In this document: piece after piece, positions 23,759 to 35,040 of the stretch
Layout of the letters: every line of letters starts with the position of its first letter
Position numbering within the stretch: the stretch's first letter is position 1
Translations under genes and position numbers: made by a program
Assembly: GCA_023853785.1 (NCBI GenBank)
Contig: JAJIRX010000032.1
Coordinates: 1-64,000 of the forward strand
DNA from: Psilocybe azurescens
Taxonomy: Eukaryota; Basidiomycota; Agaricomycetes; Agaricales; Agrocybaceae
Direction: 5' to 3'
Length of the DNA: 64,000 bases
The notes under the pieces: model-generated
Told to the model about the DNA's origin: nothing
The model's input: the letters and a program-made list of their open reading frames with translations, nothing else
Databases searched by the model: none

Positions 23759-24229
23759 TGTTACAATCTCAAGTTAGAATCATGCAGTGTGCGTAATCTA
23801 ACCGCCAATCGTTTACAAGAACAAGTTCAAGTTCAGGTTGAGCAGGTTAAGCAGGTTGGATTCTCAAGAACTAGCTAAAGAATACAATGGATCCTTCCTA
23901 GTATAAATACTATGAACTGTACAGCAAGTTGAAACGAGTTTGAATGTTCATCAGCAGATGTATATAAGAATAGAGGAAACAGATCAATCGTTCATCGAAA
24001 GATGTATTATAAAAGATGGAAGTGAAAGAAACAGATCAAACGTTCATCAAAAGATGTATCATAAAGATGGAAGTGAAAGTCCATCAGAGATATGATGGAG
24101 TTTCATAGAATGATAGAAAACAAAGTTCATCAGAGCAGACAATGCTGTATCAATGATGTGAAGGATGACAAAGAAAAGGAAAAGAAAAGAAAAGAAAGAG
24201 AAAGGGAAAAGAAAAGACTTGTCGTAACA
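23759..24229 (-). repeat. Gypsy D 5' LTR
   Basis: 471 bp. On the minus strand it runs TGTTACGACAAGTC...GATTGTAACA. It contains a pyrimidine tract (purine on the plus strand, 24,168-24,218) and a TATTTATA box. It is homologous to the gypsy A LTRs. The adjacent bases at 24,230 belong to a TIR element, so gypsy D inserted into that element. Confidence 0.88.
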
Positions 24230-24651
24230 GGAAGTGCCAGAATATATCATTTGGGTGTTGTAAAGAATGGTATATAATTCATAAAATGTTAAGAATACTA
24301 TAAGCAATAATAGTGTAGTTGGTAATGTGTGTATAGAATTGGTATATATAAAGCTGTTGGTTCAATTCCTGTTGAGTGTATTTTATAATTTTACATTTAT
24401 TACAAATATCATGTATTCTGAATGGATTACTTAAGAGCTTATGTAAGAAATATTATATAATACTGACTAAGCATACAATATCATGTGACTTCAATATATT
24501 ATTTATAAGCTTATGTAAGCAATTATTATGTAATACTGACTAAGCATTGTATTATACACTGATTAAGTATATTATGAAATTCCGACGGGATTCCGACCAG
24601 TTCCAAGTGGGTCCGAGGTGGATTCCGACCAGTACCGTGGGGGCTGTAAAG
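24230..24651 (+). mobile_element. E1: right part of a hAT-like TIR element
   Basis: AT-rich core homologous, in reverse orientation, to 28,120-28,450 inside element E3, followed by an array of gattccgacc-type words. It ends GGGGGCTGTAAAG and then enters LINE sequence. The left end has been removed by gypsy D. It encodes nothing recognisable and must depend on a transposase made elsewhere. Confidence 0.65.
24311..24369 (+). other. tRNA-like module in E1 (A and B boxes)
   Basis: A box TAGTGTAGTTGG (24,311-24,322) fits TRGYNNAGYNGG. B box GGTTCAATTCC (24,359-24,369) differs from GGTTCGATTCC by one CpG-to-CpA change. The spacing is 36 nt. No full cloverleaf was found, so it is a tRNA-derived module, not a tRNA gene. 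Confidence 0.6.
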
Positions 24652-25095
24652 TACGCCCACATGGGCATGATGTTTCACCATTGTTAAGATTAAATCGGGA
24701 ATAATAAAACAATGAGCGCATGATTCAGGATACACCGGCACATGTGCGTAGAGCTGTGGAGAGCTCATGTTTGCAAAATAAATCCAGGAGTTGTCTTTAT
24801 CCCCAGGCTGAGCTACCGCCCCATCGACGGTCTTGAGGTGGAGAAAGTTCTGGCCTCAATATTTGGGGTCCTGGAATGACATTCCAGGAAGCCCCGCAAG
24901 AAAGGGCAGCCTGCATATGCAGGCTGTCAATGAGCTGGGCATGGGCCCAGTGCGACTTTGAGTTCAGTTGCATACTTGTGTGCTTTGTAATGCAAGTCCC
25001 ACTGCAATCGCAAGGACATACACAAAGGTGATTGACTGGCCATCCTTATGGGTGAACCACATCTGAAGAGCCTCACAGACAGCCACTGAGTGCAT
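24652..25095 (-). pseudogene. LINE fragment (RNase H C-part)
   Basis: Minus-strand remnants of the LINE RNase H and C-terminal region (FRCGSPIRMASQ, ELKVALGPCPAH), matching 12,470-12,900. It ends abruptly at about 25,095, where a plus-oriented LINE begins, giving a head-to-head arrangement. The left boundary is the end of TIR element E1. Confidence 0.75.
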
Positions 25096-27427
25096 CCTTT
25101 TTTGTTCCGGTACTGCCACATATCCACCGTGAGAAATTTCTGCTCATCGTCGCAAATGTTCTACACATAGTTTTACTTGGGTAACACCACCAGCAGCACC
25201 ACCATCGGTAGTACTAGCTTGGTTCAACTGAGCTATGCCACCTAAACAGCAACCCACAAGGCTGCCGTCCTCCTTTCGGACACCTGCCTCCTCAGCCAGA
25301 TCATCCGCAGCTCAACCTTCGTCGACTGCATCCCTGGCTCAAGCAGCAGGCGCTCTACCGTTCGAGATATCTATAGTCAAGGACCGGTCCTGCTTCATGT
25401 GGGCACTGCCGCCCAGTTGCTCTGCTACGTCTTCGAGGCAGTTGTCTCATCATTGCACTCCCATGGTTACTGCCCGGGACAACACCACCCAGCCCTCCGA
25501 TGCTCCTTCTCCAGCGAGGACTGAGGACGAAGATATGGAAGACTCCTCTGCATACCTATCACTCAGTTACGGCGATACCGATGTGGTAAAAGATAGCCAT
25601 AGGATAATGGTAGCACTCAGGACAATTGTTGGGTATGTCAATTCCACGCACATCAACCTTCATTCTTCCCCTATGAGGGCATCCCTGGCTCAAGCGGTGG
25701 TTGATTTCATCTGTGATGCCTTGAATAGGGACTTGGGCACTACGACCACTCCCGATAACATCCTCTCAATCCGTGCGGTTGCAGAGTTATTCACTGCAGA
25801 AGATGACACTATTCAAAGGCCATTGGCCCTTGGTCGTGCTTTTCCAGACCCTCTCCGCATCTCCTCTCCTCCTGCTTGGTCTGACCATGGCGGGGCTGGT
25901 GATAACAATGTTGTTATGACCCTGGCCAAATCTGTTCACTCTCTCGTAGGAGTGCACAGGCCAGGCCTCCTGTCTGAGCACAGCAGGACAAAGGGAAGGT
26001 CAGGCTGATAAGCCTCCACCTCCTCCTCCTGCTCTTCCTCAACCCCGCCCTCTACAAGAAACTGGTTGTGCCCAATCAGAGGCCCCCAGTGCCTCCCTCT
26101 TCTACCCACCCTGTGCATCCTGCCCCACGTTCTTATGCTGAGGCCGCTCACAAAAGGCACAAGTCCAGCAGCCAGCTCCGCCAGCTGCCCCTCAGTCCTG
26201 TCCCCTTCCCACAAGAGTAGAAGGATCACAGACTATACTGCACATGGCCCCTCCAGATGCCAGCTGCTCATGGACATGGGAGATCATGCAAAAGATGCAA
26301 ATCTCACCACTCTGTTCAAGGATCTGTCCTCAGACATCCTCTCCGCCAGGGCCTTTGCGTTAAGGTCCTTGGTGTTCAATTAGCATACGATGGGTACTCT
26401 GTACCCACTGACAAAGTCCCCAGTGAGCACGACATGGACATTCTCTGTGGAGCAGTCACTGCTCATTTCAAGACCCACTACAAGTTCATGCCATGGGTCA
26501 GCATGCCCACATCCAAATTGTTCTCATGAATTGTCAATGTTCCTCGGTTCCAAGGTATGCACTACGACCTGGAACACCTCACTAAGCAGGAAGAGGTTGC
26601 TTCAGCACTCAAAGCCTCTCCCATCTGGACTTCATTACACATTCTATGCGGGGACCCCCACGTAGTCCGCACTTCCAAAGGCAAGCACCACCACCACTGC
26701 TTTCTTTGATATCTGGGACACCGCTTCCAGTGCCCACGCTCGCTCATTGACAAACAGTTCATGTTCAGGGGTTGCCCCCTCTGGATATGTTCTAGTACAA
26801 AGAGTTCTGGTGTCCCCTCTGCACTCGGTGTTGAAAGTGAGGTCATCCCATTGGCTGCTGTCATGTGGTTGCTGCCAAATGCCTGCATTGCTCTAGTCCT
26901 CACAAGCTGGAGGAGCACCACGCCGTTGCAGGCTGCTGCAAAGGCAATCCAAAGCAGACCCCCACAGGCAGCAACGCCTGCCGGGGAGCCCTGCCATCAT
27001 CTCCCTCGCTCCCCAAACTGCGGAAAGAATCATGGTGCCCATGAAGCGCACTTGCGTGTTCTGGAGTTACAGTGTCAATCAGCTTTGGCATGTCAAGAAA
27101 TACCGTCAGATATGAGCAAATTTTTTGCGCACTGATCCTCCTAACCAGCAGTCATTAGGATGAGTCAAACCATCCAGGACCCTCTGGTTAGAATTTTGAG
27201 TTTCAACTGCGCAGAGTCCAGCCTAAGCATAGAAACTATACTCAAACATTTTGTATTAGCATACAATATTGTTTTATCCAAGAACCTCTCTGGAGGTTTG
27301 TACGTACCACACCGTCTACTTCTCGTAAGTCTGGCGATGATGTTATTGGTGCCCCATTGCATCCTGCCTGGCTGCCTATGGTGCGTAATCCCAAACCTGA
27401 CACTCGCCCAAGGGTTATGGCCTATAT
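25096..27427 (+). pseudogene. LINE6: leader, ORF1 and start of ORF2
   Basis: The leader (25,096-25,234) precedes ORF1 at ATG 25,235 (MPPKQQPTRLPSSF), open for 257 codons before a frame break. The conserved VGYVNSTHINLH and the central LMDMGDHAKDANLTTLF region follow. The knuckle at about 26,818 is damaged: both Trp codons of CTRCWKWGHP have become TGA. ORF2 starts at 27,160 (MSQTIQDPLVRILSFNCAES) and is cut at 27,427 by element E2. This is the best view of the family's 5' end in the window. Confidence 0.85.
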
Positions 27428-27819
27428 AGGTGGTGTCGGTATATATTTAGTAATTTTTAGTTTTGTCGAAGCCTGTATAGCTTAGCTGGTTTATCGTTCA
27501 TGTTTGGTGTTCTCCAGTTGCCCAAATTCAATTCTTGTGAATGGATTTTATTTTTTATAATAGTATAAAATATAATAAAATATAATAAAAATACCAGAAC
27601 ACTATTCCACTTGGATTCCACCCTATTCCATTGGAATAAACCTATATTTGACCAAACCCAATGCAATATATGGTATTCCATTTGGAATGGCCTATTTTCT
27701 GAATCCAATTGGAATCCATTCAGAATCCATGTTCATTCACCCATACAAAATACCAGAGTGATATGATATGATATTCAGACTGGAATCTGATAGAATAGGT
27801 GGAGAAAGGTAAAGACCTC
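27428..27819 (+). mobile_element. E2: right half of a hAT-like TIR element
   Basis: Contains a tRNA-like module, then the AT stretch tataatagtataaaatataataaaa. It then has an array of ATTCCATTTGGAAT and CCAATTGGAATCC words. It ends GGAGAAAGGTAAAGACCTC (27,801-27,819). It is homologous to the right half of E6. The left junction with LINE6 carries no TIR, so the element is truncated or recombined. Confidence 0.6.
27478..27534 (+). other. tRNA-like module in E2
   Basis: A box TAGCTTAGCTGG (27,478-27,489) is a perfect match to TRGCNNAGYNGG. The B-box position reads AAATTCAATTC (27,524-27,534) and is weak. The module aligns with 47,044-47,102. Confidence 0.5.
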
Positions 27820-27977
27820 GCAGCAGAGGAGGATTGTGGTAGCTCATCAGTGGTACGCTAGAAGTCAATTTATTTAACAAAAATTCTAAATAATAAATAA
27901 TGAATACATATAATAAGAATCGCGAGTAATATATCCAGCATTCTCTTTAGACCAAATCACCTCTTCATTATTACATA
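27820..27977. other. Unassigned AT-rich host sequence
   Basis: No coding frame or known repeat recognised. The last 8 bases, ATTACATA, are the left target duplication of E3. Confidence 0.5.
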
Positions 27978-28983
27978 CAGTACTTTACACTCCCCACAAG
28001 CTCTGATCAGCACTACTCAGCACTGAGTAACTCTGAGCAGATCTAAGTAGATCTGAACAGAACTATACAGTTCTGCACAGATCTACTCGAAATTATCATA
28101 TACGGCATAATAGACTGCAGTGCTGAAGTCACATGATATTTGTGTTTAGTCAGCATTACACAATAATTTCTTACATAAGCTTTAAATACACTATTGAAAT
28201 CATATAATATTTATGCTTAGTCAGCATTACATAAGCTCTTACATAATCTATTAAAATCACATGATATTTGTAATAAATGCGAAATTATAAAATGCACTTA
28301 ACATGGGAATTGAACCAACAGCTTTATATATACTAATTCTACACACACTTTACCAACTACACTATTAATACTTGTAATATCTTCCACATTTAATGACTTA
28401 TATAGCCTTCTTTACAACACCCAATAATATATTCTGGCATTTCCTCTCAAGCTATATCCACATATTATATATCAAAATGATCATAAAATTGAGGCAATAT
28501 GCTTGTAATTATCTCATTATATAAAAATTATGTCAGCATGTTCAATATGCAAAATACTGTAAAGTTTAAGTTATGTGACTTGTCTGTAGCCCTGGGTTCA
28601 ATTTTTAATGAATGCATTTTTAAATTTTATTACTTGAGTATTAAATGCCACTTCAAACAAGGATTTTCTTTTGTATATACTGCAGACAGTACCAAATTAG
28701 GTGCAGATCTTTTAATTCCTGGTATGTGACATTTATTTTATTATAGATGATCTGACCTGGAGCTGAGTAGTACCGCTCAGTTGTTTGTTGAAAATAATTG
28801 ACTCAGTTTCTGAGTTAGCTGATCAGTTCCGAGTTTTCTGATCAGATCTGTTCAGCCAAAATTTGGGCAATTGCAGGCCATTTGGGTGGTGAAAAGTGTT
28901 TTAAGTTGCTGATCAGAACTGAGTGGAAAATCTCAATTTCCGATCAGCACTGATCAGAACACATGGGGCAGTGACAAGTCCTT
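27978..28983. mobile_element. E3: complete non-autonomous hAT-like element, 1,006 bp
   Basis: Flanked by perfect 8-bp duplications ATTACATA (27,970-27,977 and 28,984-28,991), the size expected for the hAT superfamily. The ends are imperfect inverted repeats: left CAGTACTTTACACTCCCC, right (reverse complement) AAGGACTTGTCACTGCCCC. Both subterminal regions are full of short self-complementary words (CTGATCAG, CAGATCTG and variants; 27,998-28,090 and 28,745-28,965). The AT-rich middle carries a tRNA-like module. No transposase is encoded. Confidence 0.8.
28306..28364 (-). other. tRNA-like module in E3
   Basis: On the minus strand: A box TAGTGTAGTTGG (28,353-28,364), B box GGTTCAATTCC (28,306-28,316), spacing 36 nt. 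Boxes and spacing are identical to E1. A second, weaker B-like GGTTCAATTTT occurs on the plus strand near 28,600. Confidence 0.6.
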
Positions 28984-28991
28984 ATTACATA

Positions 28992-30480
28992 TTGCAAGCT
29001 CATATTGTCCCTTCATCATCCATTCATCATTCTCATGTGTATAAACATTTGCATTGTTTCCTAAATAATAATGAGAATATGTAATTAACAAAAGTCAATA
29101 CTTACATCTCACAGGAGAATACCTATCCCCTATTTCCTGAAGAATTGTTGTTAAAGAAGATGTAACAGGAAGCTTGATTGTTTGATAGTTCATTGTGGCC
29201 AAGTTCTATAATTTCAGATCATCTGCAGTGACATATAAGTGAACTTTACCAATGATTGAAATAAGATTCTCAATATCATTAGCAAAGTCAGCAATATTGG
29301 GGTTATTGCCCTGAGCACGGCCCCGCAAAATACCTCCTGTAGTCTGAGAAGAATCTTGTATTCATGGCAACTAGGAGGGGGACTGCCCATTGGTATGCTC
29401 TACTATAATTTATTAATTCTAATTATATATACAAAACTTAAAGTAAATAAGATACCTTGATCAGGTACTGACCAATCAAGGGCACGAGGTGGGTTCTCAA
29501 CTGAAACACCCAGACCAAGAGTGGCAGTGGGTGCTACATCACTCTGGTCAAGGGTTATAGGAGCACATGGGAGGGAGAGTGGGGGCCAGCAAGATTGGAG
29601 CCACTTATGGCCACACCAGGCATAAGATGATGAAGTAGTACATTACCAGGTGAGGGATGGGTCTGAGAAAGGGTGGCATGGGTGTCATTGCTCATGGTAT
29701 CATCAGCAGGTTTATATACAGAAGGGGTGGTGGCAAAGGTGTCATCGTCAGCAGCAACAGCAGCCTCTATGGATCCTACCGTCCTGCGAGGGGTGGGACA
29801 CATGGGGACATCATTGTTGTCGTCACTGCTGCTGACATTCTGGGTGCCATTGGGGCTCTTCATGCTGCTGGGCCTGTTGTCATGGTCACTGTTGGTCATG
29901 TTAGAGTTGGTGTCAGTGCTGTTGCTGTCGTGGTCCGGTGTTGCTGGGGTCGCTATTGCCAGCATCATTGCTCACGGTGTCCACATCAGTGTCTGTGGCA
30001 CGCTTCCTGTCCGACTGTTGTTTGCAATGGCTCTGGGTTGAGGTGGTGGTGGCAGGCAGGGGCAACATCACAGAGTGGGAGTGGCTGGGTGGGGCAACTG
30101 CATGCCCACTGCAAGCCAGCGCCTGCTCAATTTTCCTACAGTGGGACAGCTCATAATTAAATGTAAAAAAAAAAAAGCAGAGGGGAGAGGGTTACGCACT
30201 TCGTGTTTTTGGCAGCCACAAAAGCAGCTGCTTCCTCTTGTGCTTTGTCCGTGCTCATTTTTCTGAGTAGTGGGTTAGCTGGGGGAGAGATGGGGGTTGC
30301 TGGGTACATACCGGATGCCCTTTCCCTCTTCTTCTGCACTTTTTTCCCTCTTGTCCCCCCTTCTCTTGCTTCTCCATCACCTCCTCACCCTCCTCCTTGT
30401 CCTTGTCCTTGTCCTGGTGTTCATGTCCTTCATTGTCCACGTCCTCAGTCTCGTCCTTGTGGCACTTAAGCGTGGTTATC
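28992..30480 (-). pseudogene. Decayed spliced gene of unknown function
   Basis: On the minus strand a Lys/Asp/Glu-rich stretch (DKDKDKEEGEE, 30,480-30,300) leads into STDKAQEEAAAFVAAKNTK. After a probable intron ending in CTGTAG (about 30,140) there is a Ser/Asp/Thr-rich region (29,555-29,968: SSSDDNNDVPMCPTPRRTV). This runs to VENPPRALDWSVP and a donor-like GTATCTT at about 29,455. A further block (NNPNIADFANDIENLIS, about 29,330-29,270) has an internal stop. I recognise no domain. The block lies between hAT-like elements, so it could be transposon cargo. Confidence 0.4.
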
Positions 30481-30880
30481 TCTGCGTTTGATCTCTTGTG
30501 CTTTGGAAGGGGGCAGTATGGTCCATATGTAGCTGTTATGTGACATGAGTTGGCTCAAACATATGGTGGAGGGCATACCAGAATAGAGAGATTGTTGATA
30601 AGGAAAGAAAGAAGATGGGGAGGAAAGAATGGGGGAGAAAAAGATTGGGGGGAAACGAATGGGGGAAGGAAAGAAGAAACAGATGACATAACAACAGATA
30701 CCCACATTTCTGCCCTGCAGAAGTTGCCACACCACCATCAGAGAACCATATCTGTGTTGCCGAAATGGCCATGCATGCTGTGTATGTGGCAATTGCAACA
30801 CATGTTGCACAGCTATATGACATTGTATCACAACAAATCTGGTATTGTTGGAATTGGAAAAATGAGTAGAACATGAATAT
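30481..30880. other. Unassigned stretch upstream of the decayed gene
   Basis: Contains a purine-rich run on the plus strand (30,600-30,680). On the minus strand is a Cys-rich frame (SYSCATCVAIATYTACMA) that might be an upstream exon of the decayed gene. No start codon can be chosen. Confidence 0.3.
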
Positions 30881-31575
30881 TTAGTTTATTTAATATAATT
30901 TAGGCATATAATCAAAGAATTATACAAAAATCCACATTTCACTATCAGAATTTTTTTTGATGTAATTGTTACAAAAATAGGTTGTCCCAAATTTTACGAT
31001 TCTAACAGTACTAAATATTTCATAAACAGATGAGATTTGTGTGTGCTATTCATATTTATATTTTAGGAGACAGGCTCTATGTATATAATGCATAAAATGT
31101 GGCATATTAATACATCCACATTGGTGCAGTTGGTTTATTGCTGGTTTTAATCATGTGACTTCTCTGTAGTCTCCAGTTCAATCCTTGGGTATTGCAATAT
31201 TTTATTATTGCTTGCTGAGCTGGTGATCAGGTGATTTATTACCATGGATAAATGATCTGCTGACATAATATGGTTCCACTCAGTTCCACGCGGATTCTGG
31301 TCATAATTAAGTCTAATTAAGTGTAAAATTTAGTAAATTCCACTTGGAATCCAGTTGGAATCCGGTCAGATTCTGATTGGATTCTGATTGGATTTGGGTC
31401 GGACTTGATAACGATGGAATTGGTCAGTACCAGTGATTCTGATCAGAATCTGGTCAGAAAAATATGGGCATTTCCCTGCTAATTTGGCAGGAATACAGCC
31501 AAATAAAATTCTGGTTGGTACCGGACAGATTCTGACCAGTTCTGATCGGTACCTGTGGGAGAGTGTAAAGACCTC
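30881..31575 (+). mobile_element. E4: hAT-like TIR element, right part
   Basis: An AT-rich part and a tRNA-like module are followed by an array of GGAATCCAGTTGG, GGTCAGATTCTG and related words (31,260-31,555). It ends GTGGGAGAGTGTAAAGACCTC. The next bases are gypsy B pol, so it inserted into that element. The left boundary is not defined by any inverted repeat I can see. Confidence 0.55.
31122..31184 (+). other. tRNA-like module in E4
   Basis: A box TGGTGCAGTTGG (31,122-31,133) fits the consensus. B box AGTTCAATCC (31,175-31,184) is close to it. The segment between shares GTGACTTCTCTGTAGTC with a copy near 28,580. Confidence 0.55.
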
Positions 31576-32945
31576 TCTCAAAGAATGGAAAACAGAAAAT
31601 GTGGATGGCAAGATTATTCTATACTACCATGGACAAGCCTACATTCCAAAAGACCAGAATTTATAATATAGTCATATCATATCATGACCCTATCTCAGCC
31701 GGACACTCTGGGGAACTCAAAATATTTAATTCAGTAAAACAACACTACTAGTGGCCAGGACTATGCTCATTCATCAAACAATATGTAAAAGGATGTGCAG
31801 TTTGCCAACAATTCAAGATAAACCAACATTCTTCCAACCTATCTTTCATACCAATACCTGGACTAAAATCAATTTGACCATTTGCAGATAGCACTATGGA
31901 TTTCTTTACAGACCTTCCACCAATCCTGGACAAACAAGTAGAAGTAGAATTCAACGCAATTCTAAGCATCACTGACCACGGAAACACAACAGGGCTCATC
32001 CTTATTCCATGTCAGATGAAAGGACTAGATGCTGAAAAATGGGCAAACTCTTATTGCACAACCTCTACAAAGATTTGGTCTACCTGACAGCCTCATGTCA
32101 GATCAAGACCCTAGATTTTCTGCTGAATCATTCAAGGAACTAATAAAGCTTCTCAAAGCAAAATCAAAAATTTCAACCACTTATCACCCCCAGACCAATA
32201 GAATGACAGAACAATACAACCAAGAAATTGATGCTTATCTATCCATATACTGCTCCTCTCACCTAGAAGACTGGCACAAATGACTTGGAACCCTTGAATT
32301 CACTCACAATAACTGAAGACACATGGACAGACAGAGAACACCATTCAAATTGATCCTCAGATACTCCCCTATCACAATTCCCACCACATTTGAACACACC
32401 AAATTCTCTTCAGTAGAAGAAAGGCTGAAGTACCTTCAAAAGGATTGAGAAGAAGCCCTAGCAGCCCACAAACTAGCCCAGACAAGGATGGCTGAAAGGA
32501 AGAACTTAAATTTCATATCGTTCACCCAAGAACAAAAGATTTGGCTAAAAGCAACAAATTTACAGACAAATTATCATAAGAAGATGGCACCAAAGCAAGA
32601 AAGACCCTTCAAAATTAAAGAAGTCTTAGGACCCCTAACTTACCAACTGGAACTCCCCAAAGGATGGCTCATTCACAACATATTCCATGCAATCCTTCTC
32701 AATCCATATCATGAGACTGAAACACATGAACCCAATTTTATTTGACCACCACCAGAAATGTTAAATGAAGAAGAATATTGGGAAATAGAGACAATTCTCA
32801 AACATTGAAAGAGAGGAAGAGGATACCAATACTATGTCAAATGGAAAGACTATCCAATCACCAAGGCAATGTGGGAACTGGCTTTGGTTTTCAAACAAAC
32901 CAGTAATAAAATTTTACAGGCCTACCAAACACGTCACAAGCTGTA
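31576..32945 (+). pseudogene. Gypsy B: integrase and chromodomain remnant
   Basis: Starts in the spacer before integrase (EWKTENVDGKIILYYHG). It then shows MDFFTDLPP, MSDQDPRFSAESF and TEQYNQEIDAYLS (the D, D and E of the core), and a GPLTYQLELPKGW region. The chromodomain YQYYVKWKDYP... ends near 32,945. TGA stops at 32,281, 32,314 and 32,743 replace CGA codons that are intact in gypsy A. The 5' part is absent, removed at element E4. Confidence 0.88.
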
Positions 32946-33039
32946 AAAAGACCATCATCTTCACTCACTCAATAATCAATCAACATGCTCTCCTTTTTCT
33001 CAATCAAATATGTCAAGTCCACTCTTTTCCCCCAACACG

Positions 33040-34084
33040 CCCACAAACCTATCTTCCTCATGACTAAAATACCAAAAAACCAAGAAGATCAACAACAAAT
33101 GCTTGAAGATCTTGAAATAGCATTCATACTCTCCCAAGAAGCAGAGAAACAGGCACGTGATGAACTCAATGCAAGATGTGCAGCAATGGCGCATGACCAG
33201 AACCAAGAATATCAGCTACCAATTTCCTAGCTCAAGGAGAAACTCAAACCTGGACTAGCAACAAAGGCTATAAGAAAGGCCAAGTTGCTACACTTCTAGG
33301 CAACAACCTTCAATATTTGACAATATCTCACTCCACCACTTGTGCTTCCTCTGTTCCCCAACCTACTACTACATTGTCTTGTCTTTTTAATACTCTTTCT
33401 GTCTATGAACTTCTCAATTCCTGAAAAATACAAAAACCAATACGACGTCAAAGCCCTCTGCCCCCTTTGATTGAACAAGAACTTGTATTCTTCAATTATT
33501 TAGCTGGAGAAATACAAATTATCGAGGCAGATATTGCAGTCCAACATGCAAGAGTCCACATCCATCACAAGATTGCCAGCGACACCCTTGAGCGTCTTCA
33601 ACAGAAAGGATTCGAATGAGCCATTGAATGTGTACTCATCAAACATCACACAGTAAAGAAACCCCAATTTGTCCTCCCTCCTCTTGTCATCTCAGATATA
33701 ACCAACTTCAAAATTGCAGACATCCCCACAGAACGACTTGTCAATGTTGACCCACTCTGACCATTTGATATCAATAAACAGACTGGTATGCCTACTCATT
33801 GCCTAACTCACTGCAAACAGTTGAGTGTTGGGACTCAAACAAACACTACATGCTACGCATATAGAAAGCTGGGACATATGCAACAACAGTGCCCCAAATT
33901 TACCTGCCACTACTGCCACTGCTGAGCACCAGGACATACTGCAAAATACTGTCCTATCAAGTGTGATGCCATTGCTCGCAGAAGCAATCAGTTTGATTAT
34001 GACGACTCCACAGATGACGCTGGCATTGCAAACAACATAGGAGAACCCTACAGATACTGAAGACAATTTGACTGGGACAGTCAA
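33040..34084 (+). pseudogene. Gypsy B: ORF3 region downstream of pol
   Basis: Two frames follow the chromodomain. ORF3a (33,061-33,228) is a charged, helix-prone peptide (LSQEAEKQARDELNARCAAM). ORF3b is broken. Its last part has two knuckles, CYAYRKLGHMQQQC (second Cys replaced by Tyr) and CHYCHC-X-APGHTAKYC, then an acidic C-terminus ending before the polypurine tract. The same region is present in copies A and C, so it is part of the element. Confidence 0.7.
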
Positions 34085-34101
34085 ACCATAGAAGGGGGTA
34101 A

Positions 34102-34482
34102 TGTTATGGACATCTTATTTTTCTTTGTATTCTTTTTTTTCTTTTTCTTTTCTTCTGTTTTTTACATAAAACATCCTTATCACATGATGTTGTCCATCAT
34201 GTGATCATACATATGACTCATTCCTGTTCTGACTCATACTGACTCACATCATCATTACTGTTATGACTCATTTCTTACTCTGACTCACATTATGACTCAC
34301 ATTGTCCTAGCAGCTGTAGACACTCAAACACTTAAATAGCCAGTAGATACAGTGATTGTTCTTTAGCTAGTTCTTGAGAATCTTATCTCTTCTTACTCAA
34401 TACCACTTGAAACTCACTGTTCTTGACTACTTGACTGTTGACTTTATCCACGCACGTGAATATAAGCCTGAAGTCATAACAG
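34102..34482 (+). repeat. Gypsy B 3' LTR
   Basis: 381 bp, TGTTATGG...GTCATAACA, preceded by the polypurine tract AGAAGGGGGTAA. It contains the inverted repeat TCACATGATG-5-CATCATGTGA (34,180-34,204) and the AGCTAGTTCTT primer-complementary sequence near 34,370. It is shorter than the gypsy A LTRs. Confidence 0.88.
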
Positions 34483-34513
34483 CTGCCCCTGATATTGAAT
34501 AGCCTCATATGGG
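34483..34513 (-). pseudogene. LINE7 remnant left of gypsy A
   Basis: 31 bp matching the reverse complement of LINE ORF2 near 16,175-16,205. The last five bases, ATGGG, are the gypsy A target duplication; LINE7 continues at 42,903. Confidence 0.8.
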
Positions 34514-35028
34514 TGTTACGGACACTTTATTTCCTTTTGATTTTGCTTTTTCTTTTCCTTTTCGTATATAAAACCTTCCTGTCACATGATGGACAACATC
34601 ATGTGATTGTTACGACAAGTCTTTTCTTTTTCTTTTTCTTTTTCTTTTTTTTTCTTTTCCCTTTTCTTTGTCATCTGTCACATCATTGATACATCATTGT
34701 ATGTTCTGATGAACTTTGCTTTCCATCATATCTACGAAACTCCATCATATCTTTGATGGAATTTCACTTCTATCTTTTATGATACATCTTTCGATGAACA
34801 CTTGATCTGTTTCCTCTATTCTTATATACTTCTGCTGATGAATATTCAAACTCGTTTCAACTTGCTGTGCGGTTCATAGTATTTATACCAGAAAGGATCC
34901 ACTGTATTCTTTAGCTAGTTCTTGAGAATCTAATCTCCTCTTACTCGATACCGCTTGAACTCGCTGTTCTTGACTACTTGACTATCGGCTTTATCCACGC
35001 ACGTGAATATAAGCTTGAAGTCGTAACA
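34514..35028 (+). repeat. Gypsy A 5' LTR
   Basis: 515 bp, TGTTACGG...GTCGTAACA, flanked on the left by ATGGG (34,509-34,513). It contains TATATAAAA (34,565), a perfect hairpin TCACATGATG-GACAA-CATCATGTGA (34,582-34,606) and a pyrimidine tract (34,611-34,672). A TATTTATA box (34,880-34,887) lies 33 nt upstream of AGCTAGTTCTT (34,913-34,923), the likely transcript start. Confidence 0.93.
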
Positions 35029-35029
35029 A

Positions 35030-35040
35030 AAGAACTAGCT
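35030..35040 (+). promoter_or_regulatory. Gypsy A self-primer binding site
   Basis: AAGAACTAGCT begins one base after the 5' LTR and is the exact reverse complement of AGCTAGTTCTT at 34,913-34,923 in the LTR. Eleven paired bases between the RNA 5' end and a site just downstream of the LTR is the arrangement described for Tf1 self-priming. Confidence 0.75.

Noticed and set aside
24092..24277. Lys/Glu/Arg-rich 61-codon frame
   Set aside because: It is the antisense of the pyrimidine tract of the gypsy D LTR.
27978..28983. CRISPR-like array from repeated short words
   Set aside because: Words are variable, palindromic and irregularly spaced, and the host is a eukaryote with TIR and target duplication around the block.
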